NCBI GenBank assembly: GCA_963776205.1
Contig: CAVZLR010000002.1
Span: forward strand, 372,001 to 436,000
Origin: UBA4459 sp963776205
GTDB taxonomy: Bacteria; Bacteroidota; Bacteroidia; Bacteroidales; F082
Direction: 5' to 3'
DNA: 64,000 nt
The notes below the pieces were generated by a model that saw only the letters and a list, made by a program, of their open reading frames with translations, was not told the origin of the DNA and made no database searches. A program made the position numbers and the translations under genes. Positions 1 through 10,200 of this stretch are shown here, piece after piece; position 1 is the first letter of the stretch, and the number at the start of each line of letters is the position of its first letter.

Positions 1-25
1 TTGTAAAATTCGTTAGCTGGTTCAT
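1..25 (-). CDS. rnfE: RnfE subunit, N-terminal fragment (gene runs off the window)
   Basis: Only the first eight codons are present (MNQLTNFT). The ATG at 25-23 shares its A with the last base of the rnfG stop codon (TAATG), a tight coupling normal inside this operon. RnfE is an integral membrane subunit of the Rnf ferredoxin:NAD+ oxidoreductase. Identity is inferred from position after rnfG in the usual B-C-D-G-E-A order and from the start, which resembles RnfE N-termini; too little sequence is present to prove it. Confidence 0.6.
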
Positions 26-609
26 TATTGGGTTCCTCCTTTTTCTTTTTCAAATGTTATAAAAGCACGCTCAACAGCATCGCAAAATGCTCTTGAGCTG
101 ATAGTGGCGGCGGTTATTGCATCCACATTTCCGCCATCCTTCGTCACATACAGTTTAAAATCGGCTGGATTTTTACCTTTAAATTGTAAGGGAAAATCCG
201 ATTTACTCACGTCCATTTTATCACCCAGGCCTGGAGTTTCTTTGTGTGCCAACACTGCCGTATTATTAATGGTTCCATCTTCGAGCAATCCTACCATCAG
301 TTCAATCTTTCCACTAAAACCTTCCATGGTGTATGTTTTAATAGCAGCACCAATTTGCAAACTGTCTTTATATGCATAGTAAAAAGTCAGTGAATCTTTT
401 CCCTCCGGATCAATGAACTTTGCTTCCTTAATCGTATCAAAATCAGGAAGTACCGATTTAATGGCTGCTTCCAGTTTCTTTTGTTTCGCTATCGCGATGG
501 GTTCCTTGGTAACCGTGTACACACCTCCCAATGCTAAGGCTGCTACTGCTGCCACCAGGAAAAGTGTGATCACCATATTTATAAAACTTGATTCTCTTTT
601 TGAAGCCAT
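25..609 (-). CDS. rnfG: Rnf electron transport complex subunit G
   Basis: RnfG is the extracytoplasmic flavoprotein subunit of the Rnf complex, which couples electron flow between reduced ferredoxin and NAD+ to ion pumping across the inner membrane. The 194-residue product has one N-terminal membrane segment (about residues 9-30) and a soluble FMN-binding domain. Near the C-terminus the motif DAITAATISS carries the threonine expected to bind FMN covalently; the classical form is S/T-G-A-T, here T-A-A-T. The start lies 22 bases downstream of the rnfD stop and the stop overlaps the rnfE start, so it is translated within the rnfBCDGE operon. Flavin attachment would need an ApbE flavin transferase, which is not in this window. 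Confidence 0.93.
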   Translation of the reverse strand: MASKRESSFINMVITLFLVAAVAALALGGVYTVTKEPIAIAKQKKLEAAIKSVLPDFDTIKEAKFIDPEGKDSLTFYYAYKDSLQIGAAIKTYTMEGFSGKIELMVGLLEDGTINNTAVLAHKETPGLGDKMDVSKSDFPLQFKGKNPADFKLYVTKDGGNVDAITAATISSRAFCDAVERAFITFEKEKGGTQ

Positions 610-631
610 ATCTTTATGTATTCTTAATCGG

Positions 632-1642
632 TTAAGAAGTTTTTATTGCAACACCCGGTTTAGCACCAAACCTCCTGGGTTTAAATCCCATATTTATCAG
701 CGGAACAACAGCATTCATCAGCAAAATAGCAAATGAAACACCTTCGGGGTAAGCGCCCCACATCCTGATCAATATGGTAAGCAGGCCTATTCCGAATCCA
801 TACACCAGTTGTCCTGCTTTGGTCATCGGTGATGAAACCATATCAGTCGCCATAAAAATAGCGCCCAGTAACATACCACCTGTTAGCAAATGAAATATCG
901 GGTCGGCATAATGTTCGGGATCAACACCCCAAAATATACCTGAAAAAATAACAACCGTCAGCAACATGGATACCGGAATATGCCATGTTATGATTTTTCT
1001 GACCAACATATAAACGCCACCGAGGATCAATGCAATTGCAGAAACTTCGCCCAACGAGCCACCCATTTGCCCCATGAGTGTTTGCATATAATCAGGTAAT
1101 TCAGGTGTCAGTTCACTTATGGTTTTGCCAGCACCAAGCCCTTCTTTTACAATACCAAGTGGTGTAGGTCCGGTTATCGCATCCGTTAATCCATTGATGA
1201 TGGCTTGTGGCTTGGGCCATGAAGTCATTTGAACCGGGAATGAAATCAACAGGAATACCCTGGCTACCAACGCCGGGTTAAACACATTTTTTCCCAAGCC
1301 ACCGAATGACATCTTCGCCATACCAATAGCTACCAAAGCTCCTACAATAATCATCCATGTAGGCAAATTTGACGGAACGTTAAACGCCAATAAAATTCCC
1401 GTTACCAATGCAGATCCATCCGTGATGGTAATGGGCCCTTTGATCAGGTATTTTTGAATTACCCATTCGAAGAACATGCAGGCAACCGAAGCGATCAACA
1501 ACACCCGCAATGCATCCAGACCAAAATAATACACGGAAACCAGCATGGCCGGTATCATTGCATACACTACGCCATACATGATCTTTTTTGTCGAATCGTC
1601 CCCATGAATGTGGGGTGAGCCTGATACCGTTAGCATACTCAT
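632..1642 (-). CDS. rnfD: Rnf electron transport complex subunit D
   Basis: RnfD is the polytopic membrane subunit related to NqrB that carries a covalent FMN. The 336-residue protein is strongly hydrophobic with about eight to ten membrane segments, starts MSMLTVSGSPHIHG as RnfD proteins do, and contains the conserved stretch ATDMVSSPMTKAG near residue 265. The expected flavinylation site reads ITGPTPLG, so the usual S/T-G-A-T is T-G-P-T here while the acceptor threonine is kept. It begins 9 bases after rnfC. Length and order match the family. Confidence 0.93.
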   Translation of the reverse strand: MSMLTVSGSPHIHGDDSTKKIMYGVVYAMIPAMLVSVYYFGLDALRVLLIASVACMFFEWVIQKYLIKGPITITDGSALVTGILLAFNVPSNLPTWMIIVGALVAIGMAKMSFGGLGKNVFNPALVARVFLLISFPVQMTSWPKPQAIINGLTDAITGPTPLGIVKEGLGAGKTISELTPELPDYMQTLMGQMGGSLGEVSAIALILGGVYMLVRKIITWHIPVSMLLTVVIFSGIFWGVDPEHYADPIFHLLTGGMLLGAIFMATDMVSSPMTKAGQLVYGFGIGLLTILIRMWGAYPEGVSFAILLMNAVVPLINMGFKPRRFGAKPGVAIKTS

Positions 1643-1651
1643 AATATTGAT

Positions 1652-2995
1652 TTATTTCTTATTTCTTTTTCTGATATTTGCGCCTACCATTGTTTTACCA
1701 AGTCGCAAGTAATCCAGTAATGGAATACTGGCCGGACATGTGAACTGACATGATCCGCATTCGATGCAATCCATCACTTTTTCCTTTTCCGCCATATCGA
1801 ATTTGGCAAGTTTTGCCGCTTTTGACAAAAGAAATGGTTCCAGGCCCTGCGGACATACATATGTACATTTAGAACACCTGATACATGGGCTTTCTGGTTT
1901 TCGTTTACTTTCATCTTCTTTCATCAACAGAATTCCAGATGATCCTTTTACCACAGGAACTTCGAGGGAAATCAGGGCTTTTCCCATCATGGGGCCACCG
2001 TTGATAATTTTTCCGGTTGTTTCAGGAAATCCTTCCACAGCATCGATCAAATCCTGTAAAGGTGTTCCGATTCTTACCAAAAAGTTAGACGGCTTTTTAA
2101 CATCCTTTCCGGTTACTGTTACCACCCGCTCAATCAATGGTTTGTTTTTTTGAACTGCTTCATAAACAGCAAAAGCAGTACCTACATTTTGCACGACGCA
2201 GCCAACTTCAATGGGCAATTTTCCAGATGGTACTTCCCTATTCAGGGCTGCCTTTATCAATTGTTTCTCACCTCCCTGTGGGTACTGTACTTTTAAGGAT
2301 TGTATTTTAATGCCTTCGTAACTCTTAGCCAGTTCACTTAAATGATTGATGGCATCGGGTTTGTTTTTTTCTATCCCAATAATTGCTTTATCTACATTCA
2401 GAGCTTTCATCAGAATTTTGGTTCCGATCAGAATTTCTTTGCCCTTTTCAAGCATAAGCCGATGGTCAGAAGTAAGATAAGGTTCACATTCCACGCCATT
2501 GATCAATAAATATTCAGCCACTTTACCGGGAGGCGGCATTAACTTTACATAGGTTGGAAAGGTAGCGCCACCCATTCCTACAAGGCCTTTTTCCTTAATC
2601 TTCTCAATGATCTGTTTTGAATCGAGTTCGATGTCTTCTTTTACTTCATCCGAAAGATCAACATTTTCATCCCATTCGTCTCCATCAACATTAATGATAA
2701 TACCAGGTCTTTTATATCCCGTGGCATCCACTATATCATCAATTTTTAACACTTTACCCGAAACCGGGGAATGTATATTGCTTGAAATAAAACCGCTTGC
2801 TTCAGCAATTAATTGGCCTACCTTAACAATATCGCCCTTATTTACAATGGGATTTGAAGGTGTTCCGAGATTTTGTCCCATTGGAATAAATGCCTGCTTA
2901 GGGACAGGAATAGTTTCAATGGGTGCATTGGCCGATAATTTATTTTCTTCAGGATGAACGCCCCCTAAGGGGAATGTTTTTACGGTTCCTATCAT
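1652..2995 (-). CDS. rnfC: Rnf electron transport complex subunit C
   Basis: RnfC is the cytoplasmic NADH/FMN- and iron-sulfur-containing subunit where NAD+ is reduced. The 447-residue protein has the N-terminal RnfC barrel/biotinyl-like domain, the NuoF-like nucleotide and flavin binding region with GMGGATFP near residue 140, and two C-terminal 4Fe-4S motifs: CxxCxxCxxxCP beginning at residues 371 and 410. It lacks the long Ala/Lys-rich C-terminal extension of enterobacterial RnfC, as is usual outside the gammaproteobacteria. Thirteen bases separate it from the rnfB stop. Confidence 0.95.
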   Translation of the reverse strand: MIGTVKTFPLGGVHPEENKLSANAPIETIPVPKQAFIPMGQNLGTPSNPIVNKGDIVKVGQLIAEASGFISSNIHSPVSGKVLKIDDIVDATGYKRPGIIINVDGDEWDENVDLSDEVKEDIELDSKQIIEKIKEKGLVGMGGATFPTYVKLMPPPGKVAEYLLINGVECEPYLTSDHRLMLEKGKEILIGTKILMKALNVDKAIIGIEKNKPDAINHLSELAKSYEGIKIQSLKVQYPQGGEKQLIKAALNREVPSGKLPIEVGCVVQNVGTAFAVYEAVQKNKPLIERVVTVTGKDVKKPSNFLVRIGTPLQDLIDAVEGFPETTGKIINGGPMMGKALISLEVPVVKGSSGILLMKEDESKRKPESPCIRCSKCTYVCPQGLEPFLLSKAAKLAKFDMAEKEKVMDCIECGSCQFTCPASIPLLDYLRLGKTMVGANIRKRNKK

Positions 2996-3008
2996 AATGG
3001 AATGAATC

Positions 3009-3962
3009 TTAATTTTCTTTCGGTGCCTCTTTATTATCTTTTGACGGAGCTGCGTCAGCAGCTACTTCGGCAATAGTTTCGACAACACTTGCCTCTTTCG
3101 GCTTGGTGTCTTCTTTTGGAGGCTTTGGTTTTTTCGGTTTGAAATTCGTTTCATGAATGGCCGAAGTTGGGCAAACTTCAACACAATCACGACAAAGCTT
3201 ACATTTCTCAAAATCTATATATGCCAGGAAATTATCAATTGTTATCGCTTCATGCGGACATACTTTAACGCATTTGGAACACCCAATACATGCAACTTCA
3301 CAATTTTTCTTTGCTATACCACCTTTTTCTTCATTGATACATGAAACAAATACCCGACGTCCCTTAGGTCCTTTTTTGCGTAACTCAATAATATCCCTCG
3401 GACAAGCTTCAACACATGCATTACATGCGGTACATTTGTCATTTACAACCGGCAATCCCAGTTCATCATTCATATGGATGGCATCGAATTCGCAAACCAC
3501 CACACAATCACCTAGTCCCAAACATCCATGAGGACATCCGCCTTCACCAGCATACAATGCATGCGCGAATGTGCAGGATGTGGCACCTTCATAATTTATT
3601 TTTGCTGGAGAATTTGCTTTCGAACCATTGCAACGTACAACTGCAATCAATGGTGCCTGCTGTTCAACTTCAAGACCTAAAATCGCTCCAACTGTCTGCA
3701 TTACATCATTTCCACCCACCGGGCAATTGAGTCCTTCCAGGTGTCTTTCTTCTTTCGCCTGTTTCACAGTTACTTCAGCAAATGCCCGACAACCCGGATA
3801 TCCGCAACCACCGCAGTTGGCTGATGGAAGAGATTCTTCTACTTCATCTATTTTTGGATCTTCAATTACTTTGAATTTACTGGCGATGAAATACAGTACA
3901 ATTGCAGCTACCAATCCAAGTCCGCCGAGGGCTGCAACTGCAATAATTATAATGTTATCCAC
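3009..3962 (-). CDS. rnfB: Rnf electron transport complex subunit B (ferredoxin-type)
   Basis: RnfB accepts electrons from reduced ferredoxin and passes them into the complex. The 317-residue protein has one N-terminal membrane helix (about residues 4-27), a 4Fe-4S domain with CGGCGYPGC at residues 50-58 and a fourth Cys at 80, then several ferredoxin-type CxxCxxCxxxCP motifs, and a Pro/Lys/Glu-rich tail of about 45 residues. It is the first gene of the rnf operon here. In many Bacteroidales an rseC gene lies directly upstream of rnfB; here that gene sits 24 kb away beyond two giant genes. Confidence 0.95.
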   Translation of the reverse strand: MDNIIIIAVAALGGLGLVAAIVLYFIASKFKVIEDPKIDEVEESLPSANCGGCGYPGCRAFAEVTVKQAKEERHLEGLNCPVGGNDVMQTVGAILGLEVEQQAPLIAVVRCNGSKANSPAKINYEGATSCTFAHALYAGEGGCPHGCLGLGDCVVVCEFDAIHMNDELGLPVVNDKCTACNACVEACPRDIIELRKKGPKGRRVFVSCINEEKGGIAKKNCEVACIGCSKCVKVCPHEAITIDNFLAYIDFEKCKLCRDCVEVCPTSAIHETNFKPKKPKPPKEDTKPKEASVVETIAEVAADAAPSKDNKEAPKEN

Positions 3963-4015
3963 GATATGTATTTTTTATTTTTTTTAACACTCCTTCACTG
4001 AAATTCAGCGTAGTG

Positions 4016-4023
4016 CAAAATTA
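4016..4023 (-). promoter_or_regulatory. Candidate -7 element for the rnf operon
   Basis: On the minus strand the bases read TAATTTTG, matching the Bacteroidota -7 consensus TAnnTTTG, 53 bases upstream of the rnfB start. No convincing TTTG -33 element is seen 18-20 bases further up. It lies between the terminator of the upstream giant gene and rnfB, so the rnf operon probably has its own promoter. Confidence 0.4.
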
Positions 4024-4120
4024 AAATATTTAGAAACACCTTGAAATTTAGGGCTGCCTACAGAAAAGAATGTAAGTATTTGTATATGTATAACTTAGAA
4101 GGTATTGCAAAATCAGTACA

Positions 4121-4165
4121 TAAAAAGAGCCCCCGAAACTTCTTGAAATTCAAGCTGTTTCGAGG
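4121..4165 (-). terminator. Intrinsic terminator of the giant repeat-protein transcription unit
   Basis: On the minus strand a two-part hairpin (CCTCGAAAC pairing with GTTTCGGGG, plus an inner CTTGAA/TTCAAG stem) is followed by CTCTTTTTA. It lies 36 bases after the stop codon of the giant protease gene and isolates it from rnfB. Confidence 0.8.
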
Positions 4166-4200
4166 ACTTCTTAGAAACACTCTAAATTAATACAAATCAA

Positions 4201-7200
4201 CTATTTAGTAACGATGAGCCGCAAAGTCTTTAAATAGCCTTTTGATTTAGCGCGAATATTATAAACACCTTCCTCTAATCCAATCAATTGCATTTTTCCA
4301 CTAACTTTTCCGTTAACTATCTGGTAGTTATCACTCGAAATCAAACTACCTTTCATATCCATAATTTGGATAGTTACTTCATCATCAAAAAGGTTCTCAA
4401 TATAGAATCTGGAACTTCCATTGGCCGGATTCGGAGCCACTTTAAATTCAATATTTTCATAGAGAGAATCCTGGAACAAATCCACAAATTTCAATATTCA
4501 GAAACATCTCATCCTGGCTGGCTCCATCACATGGAGCAATGGCATAAGCATGCAGTGTTAACTCAACACCTCCCATGAATATATCATTATTACCAGGTGT
4601 GTAAGTAGCGTTTAACAATGTAGGATCGTCAAAATTACCATCCCCAGCACTTGTCCAGAGAATATTGCTTTCGTTATCTGCATATCCTGTCAACACATAG
4701 GATTCATTATGACATATCGTATCATTCTCACCTGCATTAACCAAGGGCATATATGATATTTCCAGTAACATATCATCATTTACGGAATTACAGTCACCTT
4801 GACCTTCGGCCGTAAGTGTCAATATCACTGAACCTGAAGCAATATCATTATTTCCAGGTGTATATGATGCATTGAGAATTGACGAATTATCAAATGTACC
4901 ATCTCCTGATGTTGACCACTGAACTGATGAATAGTTTTCAGCAAATCCATCAAGAAGATAGTTATCATCTTCACACACGAATCCATCATCACCGGTATCT
5001 GCTAAAGGATTGGCATATAAGATAATACCCATTTCATCTTCCGAATCCCCACATGTCCCCGAAACGTTCATAGTTAATGTTACTGTACCGGTTTCGCCTG
5101 TACCAGCATTATAGGTTGGTGATAAGGTAGTCGCATTGGATAACGTACCGGTTCCATTATGGGTCCATAATATTCCTGTGTAATTCATAGCAGTAGCATC
5201 TGCTATCGTATAACTGCTCCCTTCACAGATCGATCCGTCTGAACCTGCATAAGCAGTAGAAGCCGGATCTATTGTAATTTCCATTTCATCCATACCATCT
5301 ATACAGTCACCATCAGCGATCAAAGTTAAGGTTACAATACCAGTTTCTCCTGTACCTGATGTATATGTAGGACTCAAAGTGCTCGCATTGCTCAATGTTC
5401 CCGTACCATTGTGAGTCCAGGTTAGCGTATTATAATCACTTGCTGTGGCATCATTAACCGTATAAGAACCCGCCTCACAGATAGAAGCATCCGATCCTGC
5501 ATCAGCCGAAGAGTTCGGACTGATGGTAATATCCAACGCGTCCGTAGCATCCAAACAATCGCCATCCGCATGTAAAGTTAAGGTTACCTGACCTGTTTCG
5601 CCAGCACCACTCGTATAGGTTGGACTTAGAGTTGTTTCATTACTTAAACTTCCCGATCCATTATGAGTCCATAGAATTGTATTGTAATTCAATGCAATTG
5701 CATCCAAAACTGTATAAGAATCTCCTTCACAAACTGTTGCATTTTCTCCTGCATAAGCCGTTGTGTTTGGAAGAATGGTAATTATCATTTCATCTACTGC
5801 CGGATCACAATTTCCTGAAACAGTTAATGTAAGGGTAATATCTCCAGTTTCACCCACTCCGGGTATATAAACGGGAGATAATGTGGTAGGATCTTGTAAA
5901 GTTCCTAATCCATTATGAGTCCATAATATAGAAGTATAATTGGCTGCTGTAGTACCTGTCACGTAATAGTTATTGCCTTCACAAATCTCACCATCCGCTC
6001 CAGCGTACGCAGTAGCATTAAACTCAACTGTTAAAGTCGCCACCAACGAAGTCACAGAAGCACAATCTCCAGTAACAATACAGGTATAATTACCTTCATC
6101 GCCAGTGACGATATTTATCAGATCCAGAGTGGGTGCCGTGGCTCCAGGAATATCAATATTATTTTTCTGCCACTGGTATGAGATCGCTCCTGTAGCCGTC
6201 ACACTGAAACTTACATTGCCATCTTCACAAACAGTAGCACTCGTTGGTTGACCTGTGATAACTGGCTCCGAAGTAATTGTCAATACCACATCATCACTCG
6301 GACTGTTACATGCGCCTGTTACGGTCATCGTTAAAGTAACTGTGCCATTGGCGATATCTTTGTGCCTGGTGTGTAAACTGCATCTTCTGCAGTGTTATCT
6401 CCAAAGCTGCCATCACCATCCGTGGTCCATAATATCGTTCCGTTGGTCGCTGTGGCTGAGGCTGTATAGGTCGCATCATAACAGATCGTTGCCGTGGAGG
6501 CTCCTGCATCGGCAGTGGCTTCCTGGTCTATGGTCAATACCACATCATCACTCGGACTGTTACATGCGCCTGTCACCGTCATCGTTAAAGTAACTGTGCC
6601 ATTGGTGATGTCTGTTGTGCCTGGTGTATAAACTGCATCTTCTATAGTCGCATCTCCAAAGCTGCCATCTCCGTCTGTGGTCCATAAGATCGTACCGTTG
6701 GTTGCTGTGGCCGATGCTGTATAGGTCGCATCATAACAGATCGTTGCTGTGGAGGCGCCTGCATCGGCAGTGGCTTCCTGGTCTATGGTCAATACCACAT
6801 CATCACTCGGACTGTTACATGCGCCTGTTACGGTCATCGTTAAAGTAACTGTGCCATTGGCAATATCATTCGTGCCTGGTGTGTAAACTGCATCTTCTAT
6901 AGTGCTATCTCCAAAGCTGCCATCACCATCCGTGGTCCATAAGATCGTTCCGTTGGTCGCTGTGGCTGATGCTGTATAGGTCGCATCATAACAGATCGTT
7001 GCCGTGGAGGCTCCTGCATCGGCAGTGGCTTCCTGGTCTATGGTCAATACCACATCATCACTCGGACTGTTACATGCGCCTGTCACGGTCATCGTTAAAG
7101 TAACTGTGCCATTGGCAATATCATTCGTGCCTGGTGTGTAAACTGCATCTTCTGCAGTGTTATCTCCAAAGCTGCCATCACCATCCGTGGTCCATAAGAT

Positions 7201-10200
7201 CGTTCCGTTGGTCGCTGTGGCTGATGCTGTATAGGTCGCATCATAACAGATCGTTGCCGTGGAGGCTCCTGCATCGGCAGTGGCTTCCTGGTCTATGGTC
7301 AATACCACATCATCACTCGGACTGTTACATGCGCCTGTTACGGTCATCGTTAAAGTAACTGTGCCATTGGCAATATCATTCGTGCCTGGTGTGTAAACTG
7401 CATCTTCTATAGTCGCATCTCCAAAGCTGCCATCACCATCCGTGGTCCATAATATCGTTCCGTTGGTCGCTGTGGCTGATGCTGTATAGGTCGCATCATA
7501 ACAGATCGTTGCCGTGGAGGCTCCTGCATCGGCAGTGGCTTCCTGGTCTATGGTCAATACCACATCATCACTCGGACTGTTACATGCGCCTGTCACGGTC
7601 ATCGTTAAAGTAACTGTGCCATTGGCAATATCATTCGTGCCTGGTGTGTAAACTGCATCTTCTGCAGTGTTATCTCCAAAGCTGCCATCACCATCCGTGG
7701 TCCATAAGATCGTTCCGTTGGTCGCTGTGGCCGATGCTGTATAGGTCGCATCATAACAGATCGTTGCCGTGGAGGCTCCTGCATCGGCAGTGGCTTCCTG
7801 GTCTATGGTCAATACCACATCATCACTCGGACTGTTACATGCGCCTGTCACGGTCATCGTTAAAGTAACTGTGCCATTGGCAATATCATTCGTGCCTGGT
7901 GTGTAAACTGCATCTTCTGCAGTGTTATCTCCAAAGCTGCCATCACCATCCGTGGTCCATAATATCGTTCCGTTGGTCGCTGTGGCTGATGCTGTATAGG
8001 TCGCATCATAACAGATCGTTGCCGTGGAGGCTCCTGCATCGGCAGTGGCTTCCTGGTCTATGGTCAATACCACATCATCACTCGGACTGTTACATGCGCC
8101 TGTCACGGTCATCGTTAAAGTAACTGTGCCATTGGCAATATCATTCGTACCTGGTGTGTAAACTGCATCTTCTGCAGTGTTATCTCCAAAGCTGCCATCA
8201 CCATCCGTGGTCCATAATATCGTTCCGTTGGTCGCTGTGGCTGATGCTGTATAGGTCGCATCATAACAGATCGTTGCCGTGGAGGCTCCTGCATCGGCAG
8301 TGGCTTCCTGGTCTATGGTCAATACCACATCATCACTCGGACTGTTACATGCGCCTGTCACGGTCATCGTTAAAGTAACTGTGCCATTGGCAATATCATT
8401 CGTACCTGGTGTGTAAACTGCATCTTCTGCAGTCGTTATCTCCAAAGCTGCCATCACCATCCGTGGTCCATAATATCGTTCCGTTGGTCGCTGTGGCTGA
8501 TGCTGTATAGGTCGCATCATAACAGATCGTTGCCGTGGAGGCTCCTGCATCGGCAGTGGCTTCCTGGTCTATGGTCAATACCACATCATCACTCGGACTG
8601 TTACATGCGCCTGTCACGGTCATCGTTAAAGTAACTGTGCCATTGGCAATATCATTCGTACCTGGTGTGTAAACTGCATCTTCTGCAGTGTTATCTCCAA
8701 AGCTGCCATCACCATCCGTGGTCCATAATATCGTTCCGTTGGTCGCTGTGGCTGATGCTGTATAGGTCGCATCATAACAGATCGTTGCCGTGGAGGCTCC
8801 TGCATCGGCAGTGGCTTCCTGGTCTATGGTCAATACCAAATCATCACTCGGACTGTTACATGCGCCTGTCACGGTCATCGTTAAAGTAACTGTGCCATTG
8901 GCAATATCATTCGTACCTGGTGTGTAAACTGCATCTTCTGCAGTGTTATCTCCAAAGCTGCCATCACCATCCGTGGTCCATAATATCGTTCCGTTGGTCG
9001 CTGTGGCTGATGCTGTATAGGTCGCATCATAACAGATCGTTGCCGTGGAGGCTCCTGCATCGGCAGTGGCTTCCTGGTCTATGGTCAATACCACATCATC
9101 ACTCGGACTGTTACATGCGCCTGTCACGGTCATCGTTAAAGTAACTGTGCCATTGGCAATATCATTCGTACCTGGTGTGTAAACTGCATCTTCTGCAGTG
9201 TTATCTCCAAAGCTGCCATCACCATCCGTGGTCCATAAGATCGTTCCGTTGGTCGCTGTGGCTGATGCTGTATAGGTCGCATCATAACAGATCGTTGCCG
9301 TGGAGGCTCCTGCATCGGCAGTGGCTTCCTGGTCTATGGTCAATACCACATCATCACTCGGACTGTTACATGCGCCTGTCACGGTCATCGTTAAAGTAAC
9401 TGTGCCATTGGCAATATCATTCGTACCTGGTGTGTAAACTGCATCTTCTATAGTCGCATCTCCAAAGCTGCCATCACCATCCGTGGTCCATAAGATCGTT
9501 CCGTTGGTCGCTGTGGCTGATGCTGTATAGGTCGCATCATAACAGATCGTTGCCGTGGAGGCTCCTGCATCGGCAGTGGCTTCCTGGTCTATGGTCAATA
9601 CCACATCATCACTCGGACTGTTACATGCGCCTGTCACGGTCATCGTTAAAGTAACTGTGCCATTGGCAATATCATTCGTGCCTGGTGTGTAAACTGCATC
9701 TTCTGCAGTGTTATCTCCAAAGCTGCCATCACCATCCGTGGTCCATAAGATCGTTCCGTTGGTCGCTGTGGCTGATGCTGTATAGGTCGCATCATAACAG
9801 ATCGTTGCCGTGGAGGCTCCTGCATCGGCAGTGGCTTCCTGGTCTATGGTCAATACCACATCATCACTCGGACTGTTACATGCGCCTGTCACGGTCATCG
9901 TTAAAGTAACTGTGCCATTGGCGATATCATGTTGTGCCTGGTGTGTAAACTGCATCTTCTGTAGTCGTATCTCCAAAGCTGCCATCACCATCCGTGGTCC
10001 ATAATATCGTTCCGTTGGTCGCTGTGGCTGATGCTGTATAGGTCGCATCATAACAGATCGTTGCCGTGGAGGCTCCTGCATCGGCAGTGGCTTCCTGGTC
10101 TATGGTCAATACCACATCATCACTCGGACTGTTACATGCGCCTGTCACGGTCATCGTTAAAGTAACTGTGCCATTGGCAATATCATTCGTGCCTGGTGTG

